From the NCBI GenBank assembly GCA_034440595.1, contig JAWXCH010000067.1, positions 1-27,993 on the forward strand: a stretch of DNA of 27,993 nucleotides, read 5' to 3'. Positions 8,363 to 16,297 of the stretch are shown here, one piece after another. Origin of the DNA: JAWXCH01 sp034440595. Lineage in GTDB: Bacteria; Planctomycetota; Planctomycetia; Pirellulales; JALHPA01. Numbering within the stretch: the first letter of the stretch is position 1; each line of letters opens with the position of its first letter. The position numbers and the translations under genes are program-made. Below the pieces are notes generated by a model. It was not told where the DNA came from. It searched no databases and worked only from the letters and a program-made list of their open reading frames with translations.

Positions 8363-9532
8363 CTAGCGACGCTGGAAATGTCTCTCAGGAATTTGCGGGC
8401 CGGTTTCGGGGGTCACAAATTTGGTGCCAGAGCCTGGTTTCACTGCGTCGGTTAGTATCACACCCGGATGGCGAGCAATTTTGTCGGCGAAAACACGTGC
8501 ATCCTCGACAATCGGTCGGAGCCGCTTCGTTAACTCGTTGATGTTTTCGGCAGCTTGATTTAGCTGCTGATAGACATCGGGATTATTGATCAACTGGCCT
8601 AACGAGCCTTCCTTGCTGTTGAGTGCGCGGCTGAACTGCTCGACCTGTGCCAGTAAATCATTCAGCCGTGCGACACTGCTATCCATGTTCGCGACAATCT
8701 GCGGCCCGCGTTCGCCGAGCGGTTTGGTCAAACCTTCGATGTTTTGGAGGTTGCTATCCACGGTTCGCATGGCTTGATTGATGCCATTGATGGCTTGTTG
8801 TGCGTCGGCCAGCAATTTAGGCAATTCGACCATGCTCTGCTTCAGGTTTGCCTTGACCTGGGGATCGCCGATCACATCGTCGATGTTTTTCAGTGTTTTT
8901 TCAAAAGTGGCCAGAGTCGTTTCCGTTTGTTTGAATAGCTGATCAAAACCTTTGTCATTTCCTTCAAAGACCTTATTCAGGTTATTCGCCAGTTTGCCGA
9001 CTTCGTTGCCCGCTTTGGTCAAAGAATCGGCGGTTCTTGAAAAGTCCCCTTTCAACTCGGCAAAAGTCTGCAAGGGATTTTCGGCAACGCTCCCTTGAAT
9101 AGTGGCCCCAGGGTCCACTTGCGGCGAGATTGACGGCTTCGCCGTAGTGCGGCTCTGCGGATTGGAATCCGAAGCCTGCACGTAAGGGTTTGACTTGCGA
9201 ATGACTTCGATTTGTGAGTCCCCCAGTAGCGAGGTGGTGACACGCACATCGTCATCTTTGCGAACTGCGCGATCCCCTTCGATTTCCAGTGTGACCAAGA
9301 CTTCGTCATTCTCGGTGAATCGGACATTCGTCACGCGGCCAATCAGAATACCGCTCCGCCGAACGGGTGTGTCTTTGGCGACTCCCGGTGCCTGAGGAAA
9401 TACGACATGCACATCGTACGAACCGGTGACCAATGAGGGCACATTGTTGAAGAACAGAACCAGAATGCCGGTGATAAGGATGGCGGCCAGCACCATCACA
9501 CCGACTCGAAACTGCATGACACGTTCGTTCAT
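8363..9532 (-). CDS. mlaD: MlaD-like MCE-domain protein
   Basis: A 389-residue substrate-binding component of an Mla-type phospholipid transporter. A single N-terminal TM helix (about residues 9-29) anchors the protein in the inner membrane. It is followed by one MCE domain (about 38-115; FPQAPGVAKDTPVRRSGILI, IGRVTNV, TTSLLGDSQIEV) that forms the periplasmic ring. The remaining roughly 270 residues are long helices with many N/Q/L heptad-like stretches (ELPKLLADAQQAINGINQAM), far longer than the short tail of E. coli MlaD (183 residues in total) and closer to the tail-bearing MCE proteins that form tubes or needles. GGAG precedes the ATG by 8 bases. It is the last gene of mlaE-mlaF-mlaD. No mlaB or mlaC is adjacent. 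Confidence 0.93.
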   Translation of the reverse strand: MNERVMQFRVGVMVLAAILITGILVLFFNNVPSLVTGSYDVHVVFPQAPGVAKDTPVRRSGILIGRVTNVRFTENDEVLVTLEIEGDRAVRKDDDVRVTTSLLGDSQIEVIRKSNPYVQASDSNPQSRTTAKPSISPQVDPGATIQGSVAENPLQTFAELKGDFSRTADSLTKAGNEVGKLANNLNKVFEGNDKGFDQLFKQTETTLATFEKTLKNIDDVIGDPQVKANLKQSMVELPKLLADAQQAINGINQAMRTVDSNLQNIEGLTKPLGERGPQIVANMDSSVARLNDLLAQVEQFSRALNSKEGSLGQLINNPDVYQQLNQAAENINELTKRLRPIVEDARVFADKIARHPGVILTDAVKPGSGTKFVTPETGPQIPERHFQRR

Positions 9533-9630
9533 TTCAGTTGCTCCGATACTCTTAATTCACCGTCATTAACGACGATTGGACGATAAATATTTACAGAGGT
9601 AAGTAAGTCAAATTAAATCGCGTTGGCGGT

Positions 9631-10446
9631 TTAGCCCTTTGCGACATGCAACTCCATTAGCCGTTCCCCAGCCTCGCCACGGACGAATTGGGTTACGCGA
9701 CGGTCGCGGCTGCGTTCCAGATCCTTGGGTGGACCGTCAAAGATGATCTGCGGTTCGTCGTGTTTCAGCCGGCTGAGCGGCATGAGCATCACCACACGGT
9801 CGCCGACTTTCATCGCGGTGTGCATATCGTGCGTTACGACAATGCTGGTCACTGGATGCGCTTTACGGGTCTGCAGGATTAACTCGTTGATCACGTCGCT
9901 CATGATCGGGTCCAGCCCGGTGGTCGGTTCGTCGTACAACATTAGTTCTGGGCTGAGTGCCAAAGCACGGGCCAGCCCGACACGCTTGCGCATGCCACCG
10001 CTCAACTCGGCTGGGCGTTTGTTGACGACAGTGGCCGGCAGGCCGACTTCGCTAAGGCGTTTTAGCACCAGTTCCCGAATTTCTTTGTCGTCTTTTTTGG
10101 TGTGTTCTTTCAGCGGAAAAGCAACATTCTGTGCCACCGTCAGACTGTCGAACAAGGCCGCCTGTTGAAACAGGAATCCGAATCGAGTTCGCTCGTGGGC
10201 CAGTTCTTTTTCGGTGAGTTTAGACAGGTTGTGATTGTCGAAAAAGACCTGTCCCTTGGTGGGGCGTAGTAGTCCAATGATCGATTTAAGCAGTACGGTT
10301 TTTCCGCAGCCACTTTCTCCAATGATGACCAGCGTTTGGCCGCGCGGAACGCTCAGATTGATATTGCGCAGCACGTCCTGTCGGCCGAACTGCATTTGCA
10401 GATCGCGGATCTCGACGAGCGGCGTGTTGGATTTCTCGCTGGACAT
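9631..10446 (-). CDS. mlaF: MlaF-like ABC transporter ATPase
   Basis: A 271-residue ABC ATPase that powers the MlaE permease. Walker A is GESGCGKT (residues 43-50), the Q-loop is in FLFQQAALFDSL, the signature is LSGGMRKRVGLARAL, Walker B is LMLYDEPTTGLDP, and the H-loop is in VVTHDM. The FQQ/LFDSL sequence and the SGGM(R/K)KRV signature are typical of the MlaF/Mkl subgroup. The C-terminal 40 residues carry the family extension that contacts a neighbouring subunit. It lies between mlaE and mlaD on the same strand. A 192-bp gap toward mlaE carries two repeat elements, so the operon is looser than usual. All catalytic motifs look intact. Confidence 0.95.
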   Translation of the reverse strand: MSSEKSNTPLVEIRDLQMQFGRQDVLRNINLSVPRGQTLVIIGESGCGKTVLLKSIIGLLRPTKGQVFFDNHNLSKLTEKELAHERTRFGFLFQQAALFDSLTVAQNVAFPLKEHTKKDDKEIRELVLKRLSEVGLPATVVNKRPAELSGGMRKRVGLARALALSPELMLYDEPTTGLDPIMSDVINELILQTRKAHPVTSIVVTHDMHTAMKVGDRVVMLMPLSRLKHDEPQIIFDGPPKDLERSRDRRVTQFVRGEAGERLMELHVAKG

Positions 10447-10476
10447 GCCCGGTAATGTTTATGTTGGCTCACACAA

Positions 10477-10527
10477 ACTCACCTCTCCCGCCGGGAGAGG
10501 TCGCGGTCTCAGCCGCGGGTGAGGGGA
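10477..10527. repeat. REP-like three-way-junction palindrome between mlaE and mlaF
   Basis: Two perfect hairpins (CCTCTCCC-GCC-GGGAGAGG at 10482-10500; CGCGG/CCGCG arms at 10502-10506 and 10513-10517) are enclosed by an outer stem CTCACC/GGTGAG (10478-10483 and 10518-10523). The first hairpin and the outer stem share two bases, so they are partly alternative pairings. Folded elements of this CTCACC-CTCTCCC type are dispersed in many bacterial genomes. Its place inside an apparent operon suggests an effect on mRNA processing or stability, which is inference. Confidence 0.75.
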
Positions 10528-10595
10528 GTGAATGCTATCGTGTTACACCTGTCTCACCGTTGTTCGTATGCAACTATCCGTCATCCTTCACTCGC

Positions 10596-10618
10596 ACTGG
10601 CAGAGCCAGTGGCACACT
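10596..10618 (+). repeat. Dispersed palindromic repeat, copy C
   Basis: CACTGGC-AGA-GCCAGTG-GCACAC differs from copy B (3876-3898) at a single loop base. The upstream TCG is also shared. It lies between mlaE and mlaF, 20 bases past the mlaE stop on the transcribed (minus) strand. Confidence 0.85.
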
Positions 10619-10638
10619 TGCAGCTTGATACGAAATAG

Positions 10639-11517
10639 CTACACCAACTGCGCTCCGTCTGGCCACCAATAGTGGTACAGCGCTTCTAGTCCAATGCCGA
10701 GGAACAAATCCAGCACCAGGATCAGCACGAACGAATACACAAACGCGCTGGTTGCGGCACGACCGACCCCTTCGGCACCCGGATCACAGTGGAATCCACG
10801 ATGGCAACTGATGAGCGCAATCGTAGCGCCAAAGAACAGACTTTTAAACACACCGCTGAACAGGTCGAACGCACCGACGAACTTTTTGGAATTCGTCAGG
10901 TAGTGGTACCAGTCGATATCGAGAATCACGATGCTGTAAAAGGCACCGCCGACTACACCCATAAAGTCGGCCATGATGGTCAGAATAGGTATCAGCACCA
11001 GGCAGCCGAGGAATCGCGGCACGACCAGGTAGTAAATCGGATTTGCACCCATGCTGGAGAGTGCATCAATTTGCTCGGTGACGCGCATTGTGCCTAGCTC
11101 GGCGGCCATGGCACTGCCGACACGACCGGCTAGCATCGTCGCCGCCAGAACAGGCCCCAGTTCACGCACCAGCGACATATTAATGACCGCACCCAGGCGG
11201 GTTTCCATGTGCATTACGCGGAACTGCGAGTAACTTTGCACCGCGAGCACCATGCCGATGAAGGTTCCGGTGAGGGCGACGACCGGCAGGCTGAGCACGC
11301 CGATCTGATAGAACGCAGGGAGCAACGTCTCTCGCCGTGGCATGCGTGTGAACAGCCACTGCATCGTATGCCAGGCAAACAAGGCCACGTCGCCGACCAT
11401 GTCGATCGAATCGAGAGCCAACGCCCCGAGATCGGCGATCCAGTTGATAATCGCACCAAAGAATCCGCCTGATGCGACGGGCTGCTCGGCGATCGGCAGT
11501 TCGGCTTCGGCGGACAT
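10639..11517 (-). CDS. mlaE: MlaE-like ABC permease
   Basis: A 292-residue inner-membrane permease of the MlaE family, which with MlaF and the MCE ring of MlaD carries phospholipids between inner and outer membrane. The family core runs from about residue 75 to 285: SLPVVALTGTFIGMVLAVQSY, RELGPVLAATMLAGRVGSAMAAELGTM with MRVTEQIDAL just after (the conserved cytoplasmic coupling region), then PRFLGCLVLIPILT and the closing GAEGVGRAATSAFV. About 60 extra N-terminal residues include an amphipathic helix before the first core TM. It is the first gene of mlaE-mlaF-mlaD. The classification is firm; the direction of lipid transport is not. Confidence 0.95.
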   Translation of the reverse strand: MSAEAELPIAEQPVASGGFFGAIINWIADLGALALDSIDMVGDVALFAWHTMQWLFTRMPRRETLLPAFYQIGVLSLPVVALTGTFIGMVLAVQSYSQFRVMHMETRLGAVINMSLVRELGPVLAATMLAGRVGSAMAAELGTMRVTEQIDALSSMGANPIYYLVVPRFLGCLVLIPILTIMADFMGVVGGAFYSIVILDIDWYHYLTNSKKFVGAFDLFSGVFKSLFFGATIALISCHRGFHCDPGAEGVGRAATSAFVYSFVLILVLDLFLGIGLEALYHYWWPDGAQLV

Positions 11518-11685
11518 GTGTTGCTACCAGGAAAAGTGGAAAACGACGATTCTGGACGCGGCTACTTCACCGTAGTCCAGATATCGACTCTTACCATTGT
11601 AGCGATTAGAGAAAGCTTGCCGATTCTCAGTTTCAACAAAGTGGGGATGGCTAGAGAAGATAGGTAATTCTGTCGCGCACCGAGA

Positions 11686-12093
11686 CTACTTGAAATCGAA
11701 CGTCAGATTGATGTTCTTATCAGTCAGTGCATCGATGCCATCCAGTCCCCCTTGGAGTGCATTGGCCGCTTTGACCCCTTTGTCGTTACCTTCCTTCTTC
11801 AGGGCCTTTTCAATGTTCTCGGCCGCCTTGCGGTAGAGCTTGGACTGCGAACGAATGGTCCCAGCAAACTTCTCGGCATCACCTTGACTCTTTGCGCCCG
11901 CTTTGAGCGCTGTAGCCAAGTCCGCGCGCGCTTTTTCCACCGTCTCGCGGGCTTCAATCAGCTTGTCGTTCAACTTCTCCAACTGATCCACATTGGAGCC
12001 AAATGCCTGCACCCCCTTAAACTCTTCGATGGGTACCCCGGCATCGATCGCCATGTCGACTGCTTTGATCCACGCTTTTGAATGACCGGCCAT
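11686..12093 (-). CDS. Small helical protein of unknown function downstream of clpC
   Basis: I do not recognise this 135-residue protein. It is soluble, has no cysteine and no signal peptide, and is strongly charged. From about residue 30 to 105 it looks like long amphipathic helices rich in Lys, Glu and Ala (QLEKLNDKLIEARETVEKAR, then SKLYRKAAENIEKALKKEG), suggesting a helical hairpin or coiled coil. The frame is open far upstream, but the start at 12093 is chosen because GGAGAG stands 6 bases before it and the longer form would run through the clpC terminator. clpC lies upstream on the same strand and its terminator lies between them, so this gene probably has its own promoter. The opening MAGHSK recalls the YebC N-terminus, but nothing else does. 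Confidence 0.75.
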   Translation of the reverse strand: MAGHSKAWIKAVDMAIDAGVPIEEFKGVQAFGSNVDQLEKLNDKLIEARETVEKARADLATALKAGAKSQGDAEKFAGTIRSQSKLYRKAAENIEKALKKEGNDKGVKAANALQGGLDGIDALTDKNINLTFDFK

Positions 12094-12287
12094 AATACTC
12101 TCCGAAATTGTTCGTTTTCTGGTGTGAGGAATTGTGTCGGCGCGAGAAGCTCGACGCGACACCCGATCCGCACAGTATAGATGAGGGTTCAGCCGTTGAA
12201 AATCACCGCTGCCGGCATTGCGATGCTTGTTCAGCCGCGAAATGCGAGGATTGCAGAAAATTCCAAATATCGCCGCGTGGTGTCCGC

Positions 12288-12321
12288 AAAAAAACAACGC
12301 GAGGGAAATTCCCCCGCGTTG
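12288..12321 (-). terminator. Intrinsic terminator of clpC
   Basis: Read on the minus strand, the arms CAACGCGGGGG and CCCTCGCGTTG form an 11-bp stem with one mismatch around AATTT, followed directly by seven T (12294 down to 12288). It lies about 45 bases after the clpC stop. This is the textbook form of a rho-independent terminator. Confidence 0.92.
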
Positions 12322-12364
12322 TTGCGGTTGTTGCAAATAGATCGGACGTTTAATCAGCCGTCGT

Positions 12365-14935
12365 TTACGAAGCCGATTCAGCGTCGGGCTGGCCCGCACT
12401 CGCTGCCACCGGTTGCGCTTCACCATCGGCAGACTGGCTACCGGTGAAGACAAGCTGTTTCTTGCCACCGATCTCTTTCATGTCGACGGTGATCGTATCT
12501 TTTCCCTCGAACTCACCTTTCAGCAGTTCTTCGGAAAGAGGATCCTCGATGCTGTTTTCAATCGCACGGCGTAGCGGTCGGGCACCAAAGTCCGTATCGC
12601 TGCCACGCTTGATGATCAGCTTCTTGGCCTCGTCGGTCAGGATCAGCTTCAGGCCACGTTCGCCCAGGCGATCGCGGACCTTTTCCAGTTCGATATCGAT
12701 CACTCGTTTCAAATCTTCGACATTCAAGTGACGGAAGACAATGATGTCGTCCACGCGGTTGATGAACTCTGGTCGGAAGACCTTGCCGATTTCATCCTTC
12801 ACACGCTTCTTCATGCCGTCGTAGGATGCGTCGGCATCGGTCGAGGTTTGGAAACCCAGCCCGCTCTCGTTTTTGATCGCATCGGCACCGGCGTTGGTCG
12901 TCATGATCAGCACGGTGTTGCGGAAGTCGACGTTGCGGCCGAAACTATCGGTCAAACGCCCTTCTTCCATCACCTGCAAAAGCATGTTGAACACGTCGGA
13001 GTGTGCCTTTTCGATTTCGTCGAGCAGCACCACGGCATATGGTCGGCGGCGAATCTTTTCGGTCAATTGGCCACCTTCTTCAAAGCCGACATAGCCAGGG
13101 GGAGCACCGATCAGACGGCTGACATTGTGCTTCTCCATGTACTCGCTCATGTCGATTTGAATGAGCGCGTCGTCATCGCCAAACATGAATTCGGCCAGGG
13201 CCTTGGCAAGCAAGGTCTTTCCTACGCCGGTCGGTCCAGCAAAGACAAACACGCCGGTCGGACGTTTGGGATCTTTAAGGCCACTTCGACTGCGGCGAAC
13301 CGCTTTGGAAATGCTGGTGATCGCTTCGTGTTGACTGACCACACGCTTGTGGAGTTCGTCTTCCATCTTCATGAGTCGCAGACTGTCCTCGGTGCTCATA
13401 CGAGTCAGCGGGATGCCGGTCATCTTACTGACCACTTCGGCAATCACTTCTTCGTCGACAACACCGTCGGTCTCGCGCGATTTATCGCGCCAGTCACGGG
13501 TAATCTGCTGCTTCTTTTTCTTGAGCTTGTCCGCCTGATCGCGCAGGGCGGCTGCCTTTTCAAAATCTTGATTGGCAACGGCTTCTTCTTTTTCCTTATT
13601 CAGGCGTTCGACTTCGTCGTCGATCTCCTTTAGATCGGGTGGCTTGGTCATCGCCTTCAGTCGGACCCGCGCACCAGCTTCGTCGATCACATCGATCGCC
13701 TTGTCTGGCAAGCAACGACCGGTGATGTAGCGACTGGACAGTTCAACCGCCGAGGTCAATGCATCATCGGTGATTTGCACGCGGTGATGCGTCTCGTAAC
13801 GATCGCGCAGACCTTTCAGGATCTCGACCGTTTCGGACTTAGTCGAAGGTTCGACCAGGACCAACTGGAAACGTCGGTCGAGTGCGCTGTCTTTTTCGAT
13901 GTACTTGCGGTACTCGTCCAAAGTGGTCGCACCGATGCACTGGATTTCACCACGAGCCAAGGCTGGCTTCAGTACGTTGCTGGCATCGATGGCACCTTCT
14001 GCGCCACCGGCACCGACCAATGTATGCAATTCGTCGATGAACAAGATCGTGTTCTTGGCACGACGGACTTCGTTCATCACCGCCTTGATGCGCTCTTCAA
14101 ACTGACCGCGGTACTTGGTACCGGCGACCATCATCGCCAGATCCAGCACAACGATGCGTCGATCGGCAAGAATCTCGGGGACGTTGCCGTCGATCACGCG
14201 CTGAGCAAAGCCTTCGACGATGGCCGTTTTGCCAACGCCCGCTTCGCCGATCAGAACGGGGTTATTCTTAGTACGTCGGCAGAGGATCTGCACGGCGCGT
14301 TCGATTTCTTTTTCGCGGCCGATGACCGGATCGAGCTTGCCTTGGCGAGCCAGTTCAGTCAGGTCACGACCAAAGCTATCCAGGGCCGGCGTTTTGGATT
14401 TGCTAGAAGACTTGCCACCAGCGGCGGCACCTTCGCCCGTCCCTGTGCCACGCTCCATGCCGCCACGTTCGCCTCCACCACCTTCGCCACTTTCCAAACC
14501 GTGGCCCAGTAGGCTGAGAACCTCTTCGCGAACATCTTCCAGTTTCAGGCCCAAGTTCATGAGAACCTGCGCGGCGACCCCTTCTTGCTCACGCAACAGG
14601 CCGAGCAGTATATGTTCGGTGCCCACGTAGTTGTGGCCCAGATTGCGCGCTTCGTCCATCGAGTACTCGATGACTTTCTTGGCGCGCGGGGTCTGCGGCA
14701 GCTTCCCCATGGTGACCATGTCGGGGCCGCTTTGGACAAGCTTTTCCACTTCCAGGCGGATCTTGCGGAGGTCAATGTCCAGGTTCTTTAGAACATTGGC
14801 AGCGACACCGCTCCCTTCCTTAATCAGGCCGAGCAACACGTGCTCGGTACCGATATATTCGTGGTTGAAGCGCTGAGCCTCTTGGTTGGCCAATTGCATG
14901 ACCTTGCGTGCTCGATCAGTGAATCGTTCGTACAT
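12365..14935 (-). CDS. clpC: ClpC-type AAA+ protease ATPase subunit
   Basis: An 856-residue Hsp100 unfoldase that feeds proteins to ClpP. Two Clp_N repeats cover residues 4-145. A Gly/Ser-rich linker (about 146-182) follows, longer than I would expect. NBD1 has Walker A GEAGVGKT (230-237) and the pore-loop region GTKYRGQFEER. The middle domain contains the UVR-like helix DFEKAAALRDQADKL that identifies ClpC rather than ClpB or ClpA. NBD2 has Walker A GPTGVGKT and the Walker B context VVLLDEIEKAH. The C-terminus ends in a low-complexity Ala/Glu/Ser tail. GGAGAG precedes the ATG. The ctsR-mcsA-mcsB genes found beside clpC in Firmicutes are absent, so regulation must differ. All ATPase motifs are intact. 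Confidence 0.97.
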   Translation of the reverse strand: MYERFTDRARKVMQLANQEAQRFNHEYIGTEHVLLGLIKEGSGVAANVLKNLDIDLRKIRLEVEKLVQSGPDMVTMGKLPQTPRAKKVIEYSMDEARNLGHNYVGTEHILLGLLREQEGVAAQVLMNLGLKLEDVREEVLSLLGHGLESGEGGGGERGGMERGTGTGEGAAAGGKSSSKSKTPALDSFGRDLTELARQGKLDPVIGREKEIERAVQILCRRTKNNPVLIGEAGVGKTAIVEGFAQRVIDGNVPEILADRRIVVLDLAMMVAGTKYRGQFEERIKAVMNEVRRAKNTILFIDELHTLVGAGGAEGAIDASNVLKPALARGEIQCIGATTLDEYRKYIEKDSALDRRFQLVLVEPSTKSETVEILKGLRDRYETHHRVQITDDALTSAVELSSRYITGRCLPDKAIDVIDEAGARVRLKAMTKPPDLKEIDDEVERLNKEKEEAVANQDFEKAAALRDQADKLKKKKQQITRDWRDKSRETDGVVDEEVIAEVVSKMTGIPLTRMSTEDSLRLMKMEDELHKRVVSQHEAITSISKAVRRSRSGLKDPKRPTGVFVFAGPTGVGKTLLAKALAEFMFGDDDALIQIDMSEYMEKHNVSRLIGAPPGYVGFEEGGQLTEKIRRRPYAVVLLDEIEKAHSDVFNMLLQVMEEGRLTDSFGRNVDFRNTVLIMTTNAGADAIKNESGLGFQTSTDADASYDGMKKRVKDEIGKVFRPEFINRVDDIIVFRHLNVEDLKRVIDIELEKVRDRLGERGLKLILTDEAKKLIIKRGSDTDFGARPLRRAIENSIEDPLSEELLKGEFEGKDTITVDMKEIGGKKQLVFTGSQSADGEAQPVAASAGQPDAESAS

Positions 14936-15255
14936 GGCATTCTCTCCGTTCGACTTGCGGAACCCGCCGAGGCAAGGTGCCAGTGGCCGGTTCGCAGCAG
15001 ATTCTCAGGGTGAAAAGTTCGCTTGTGTTTGACGGTTTCGACCGAGCGTGTGAACTGCCTCATTCGGTGTTCACAATTGTTTTGCTCGGCTTAACTTGGA
15101 TGAGTGGTTTTGGATTAGGTTGACAGGAAGTGAAGAACGATTCGTAAAACTGGCTGTGGCAATCGGTTGTTATCGCCTTCTATACGAAAATTGGCAAGTC
15201 TCAGTTCATCTGTTGGCGTTTGAACGATGTATTGCCATCTCATTGCCATTCTCGT
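14936..15255 (+). other. Intergenic region upstream of clpC
   Basis: No gene is supported here. The region must contain the clpC promoter, but I could not place -35/-10 elements. No CIRCE or CtsR-type operator is seen. A 27-bp dyad (15049-15075) is the only ordered element noted. Confidence 0.5.
15049..15075. promoter_or_regulatory. Candidate operator dyad upstream of clpC
   Basis: TGTGAAC at 15049-15055 and its exact reverse complement GTTCACA at 15069-15075 are separated by 13 bases. The centre is about 127 bases before the clpC start. The arrangement fits a dimeric regulator, but no known stress operator has this sequence as far as I recall. Confidence 0.35.
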
Positions 15256-15876
15256 TTATGCCGCATTTGGCAGACTAACTACTGGTTCTCCTTGTGGATG
15301 CATGTTCTGCGCCGAAACCGCTGGGCTGAAGTGCAACTCGGTTGGAGGATCGACTTCTTTCATTCCACGCAGCATTTGCCATTCGCGTGCGATCTCCAGT
15401 TGCCACTTGCCACAACCGGTGATGGTGGCGAGGTGACGGAGCGTTTGTTTCGCTTCTTCAACGTGTCCAATTTTGCGCAACAAACTGGCCAATAGCAGGT
15501 GTGCGTCGATATCGTTCGGGTTCAATTCCAAAACTCGGTTCAAAGCGACTTCCGCCTCGAACCAGTTTCCGTTCAGGTATTCGGTCTGGGCGGTTGTAAA
15601 CAACGCGTCCAGGATTTCGGTATCAGGCAGGCCCAGCAGGGAAGGCATCGCTCGAATATTCATGAGGAGGAAGCCACCCCAGAATAATAGTAGGCCAGGC
15701 CAGGCAATAAGACGAAAAGCGGGGGGGAGAATTTCGGTGTAACCCCAACTTGCGACTATGGATACGTTCAATAACGCGGCAAACCCGCCAGCGACCACAA
15801 AATCGGACCAGGATCCGCGCAACCATAGCTGCGGCAGGCCCGGCCAGAGGATGGTCAACCAACTCAGCAGACGCAT
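15256..15876 (-). CDS. Membrane-anchored tetratricopeptide-repeat protein
   Basis: A 206-residue protein with a hydrophobic N-terminal half and a soluble C-terminal half. TM segments are likely at about residues 25-45 and 55-77, and the first 20 residues are also hydrophobic (LLSWLTILWPGLPQLWLRG). Residues 88-160 form two or more TPR units (AQTEYLNGNWFEAEVALNRV followed by LELNPNDIDAHLLLASLLRK and GHVEEAKQTLRHL), which usually mediate protein contacts. The C-terminal 40 residues look disordered. The frame opens at 15957, but the start at 15876 has GGAGGA 9 bases upstream and is preferred. It lies upstream of clpC on the same strand, 320 bp away, so a functional link is not shown. Confidence 0.82.
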   Translation of the reverse strand: MRLLSWLTILWPGLPQLWLRGSWSDFVVAGGFAALLNVSIVASWGYTEILPPAFRLIAWPGLLLFWGGFLLMNIRAMPSLLGLPDTEILDALFTTAQTEYLNGNWFEAEVALNRVLELNPNDIDAHLLLASLLRKIGHVEEAKQTLRHLATITGCGKWQLEIAREWQMLRGMKEVDPPTELHFSPAVSAQNMHPQGEPVVSLPNAA

Positions 15877-16297
15877 GAAACGTAGTCCTCCGTGAAATGG
15901 GCCGTTTGCACGGTCATCCATGCAATTTCCACTCGAATTCCCCAGCGAAATCGGCAAGACTATGCCGGTTCAATATTGCCGGGGAAGCGGTGGCCCGAAA
16001 GCTGCGGAAGCAGGATTTCGGTTGACCAGCAGAATTCTAGACAAATCGACCGGTTGCGGCAAGGCAAGTATTTGTATAGCTTGCAGTTACGATTAGATAC
16101 GCGGTACCAGACAGTCGCGTCTTGAAAGGCCGGTTTTGCTACCAGCACGAGAGCGGCGGAAGTGTGGTGGGCTGCGTCGGACCGCCATACTGTGATAGCT
16201 AATTACCCATGTTACCAATCAGCCAGATATGGTGTCAGAAGTTCGTGCGTGCTGTAAGTCGTTTTTGTAGTTTGTGATACGTCAATTTTGGTGAGAA
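15877..16297 (+). other. Intergenic region upstream of thiE, no supported gene
   Basis: This gap separates the divergent TPR and ThiD2-ThiE genes. I looked for a TPP (THI-box) riboswitch before the thiamine gene and did not find its conserved CTGAGA and ACCTGA-type elements. No tRNA or coding frame is supported. Promoters could not be placed. Confidence 0.5.

Noticed and set aside
10611..10624. TGGCAC...TTGCA as a sigma-54 promoter
   Set aside because: The GG-to-GC spacing is 7 bases instead of the required 10, and the TGGCAC is part of the dispersed repeat.
12728..14512. Two long plus-strand frames (301 and 245 codons) opposite clpC
   Set aside because: Both are mirror frames of clpC codons; no ribosome binding site or domain is seen.
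15877..16297. TPP riboswitch before thiE
   Set aside because: I searched by eye for the conserved helix and loop sequences and did not find them; a covariance search would be decisive.
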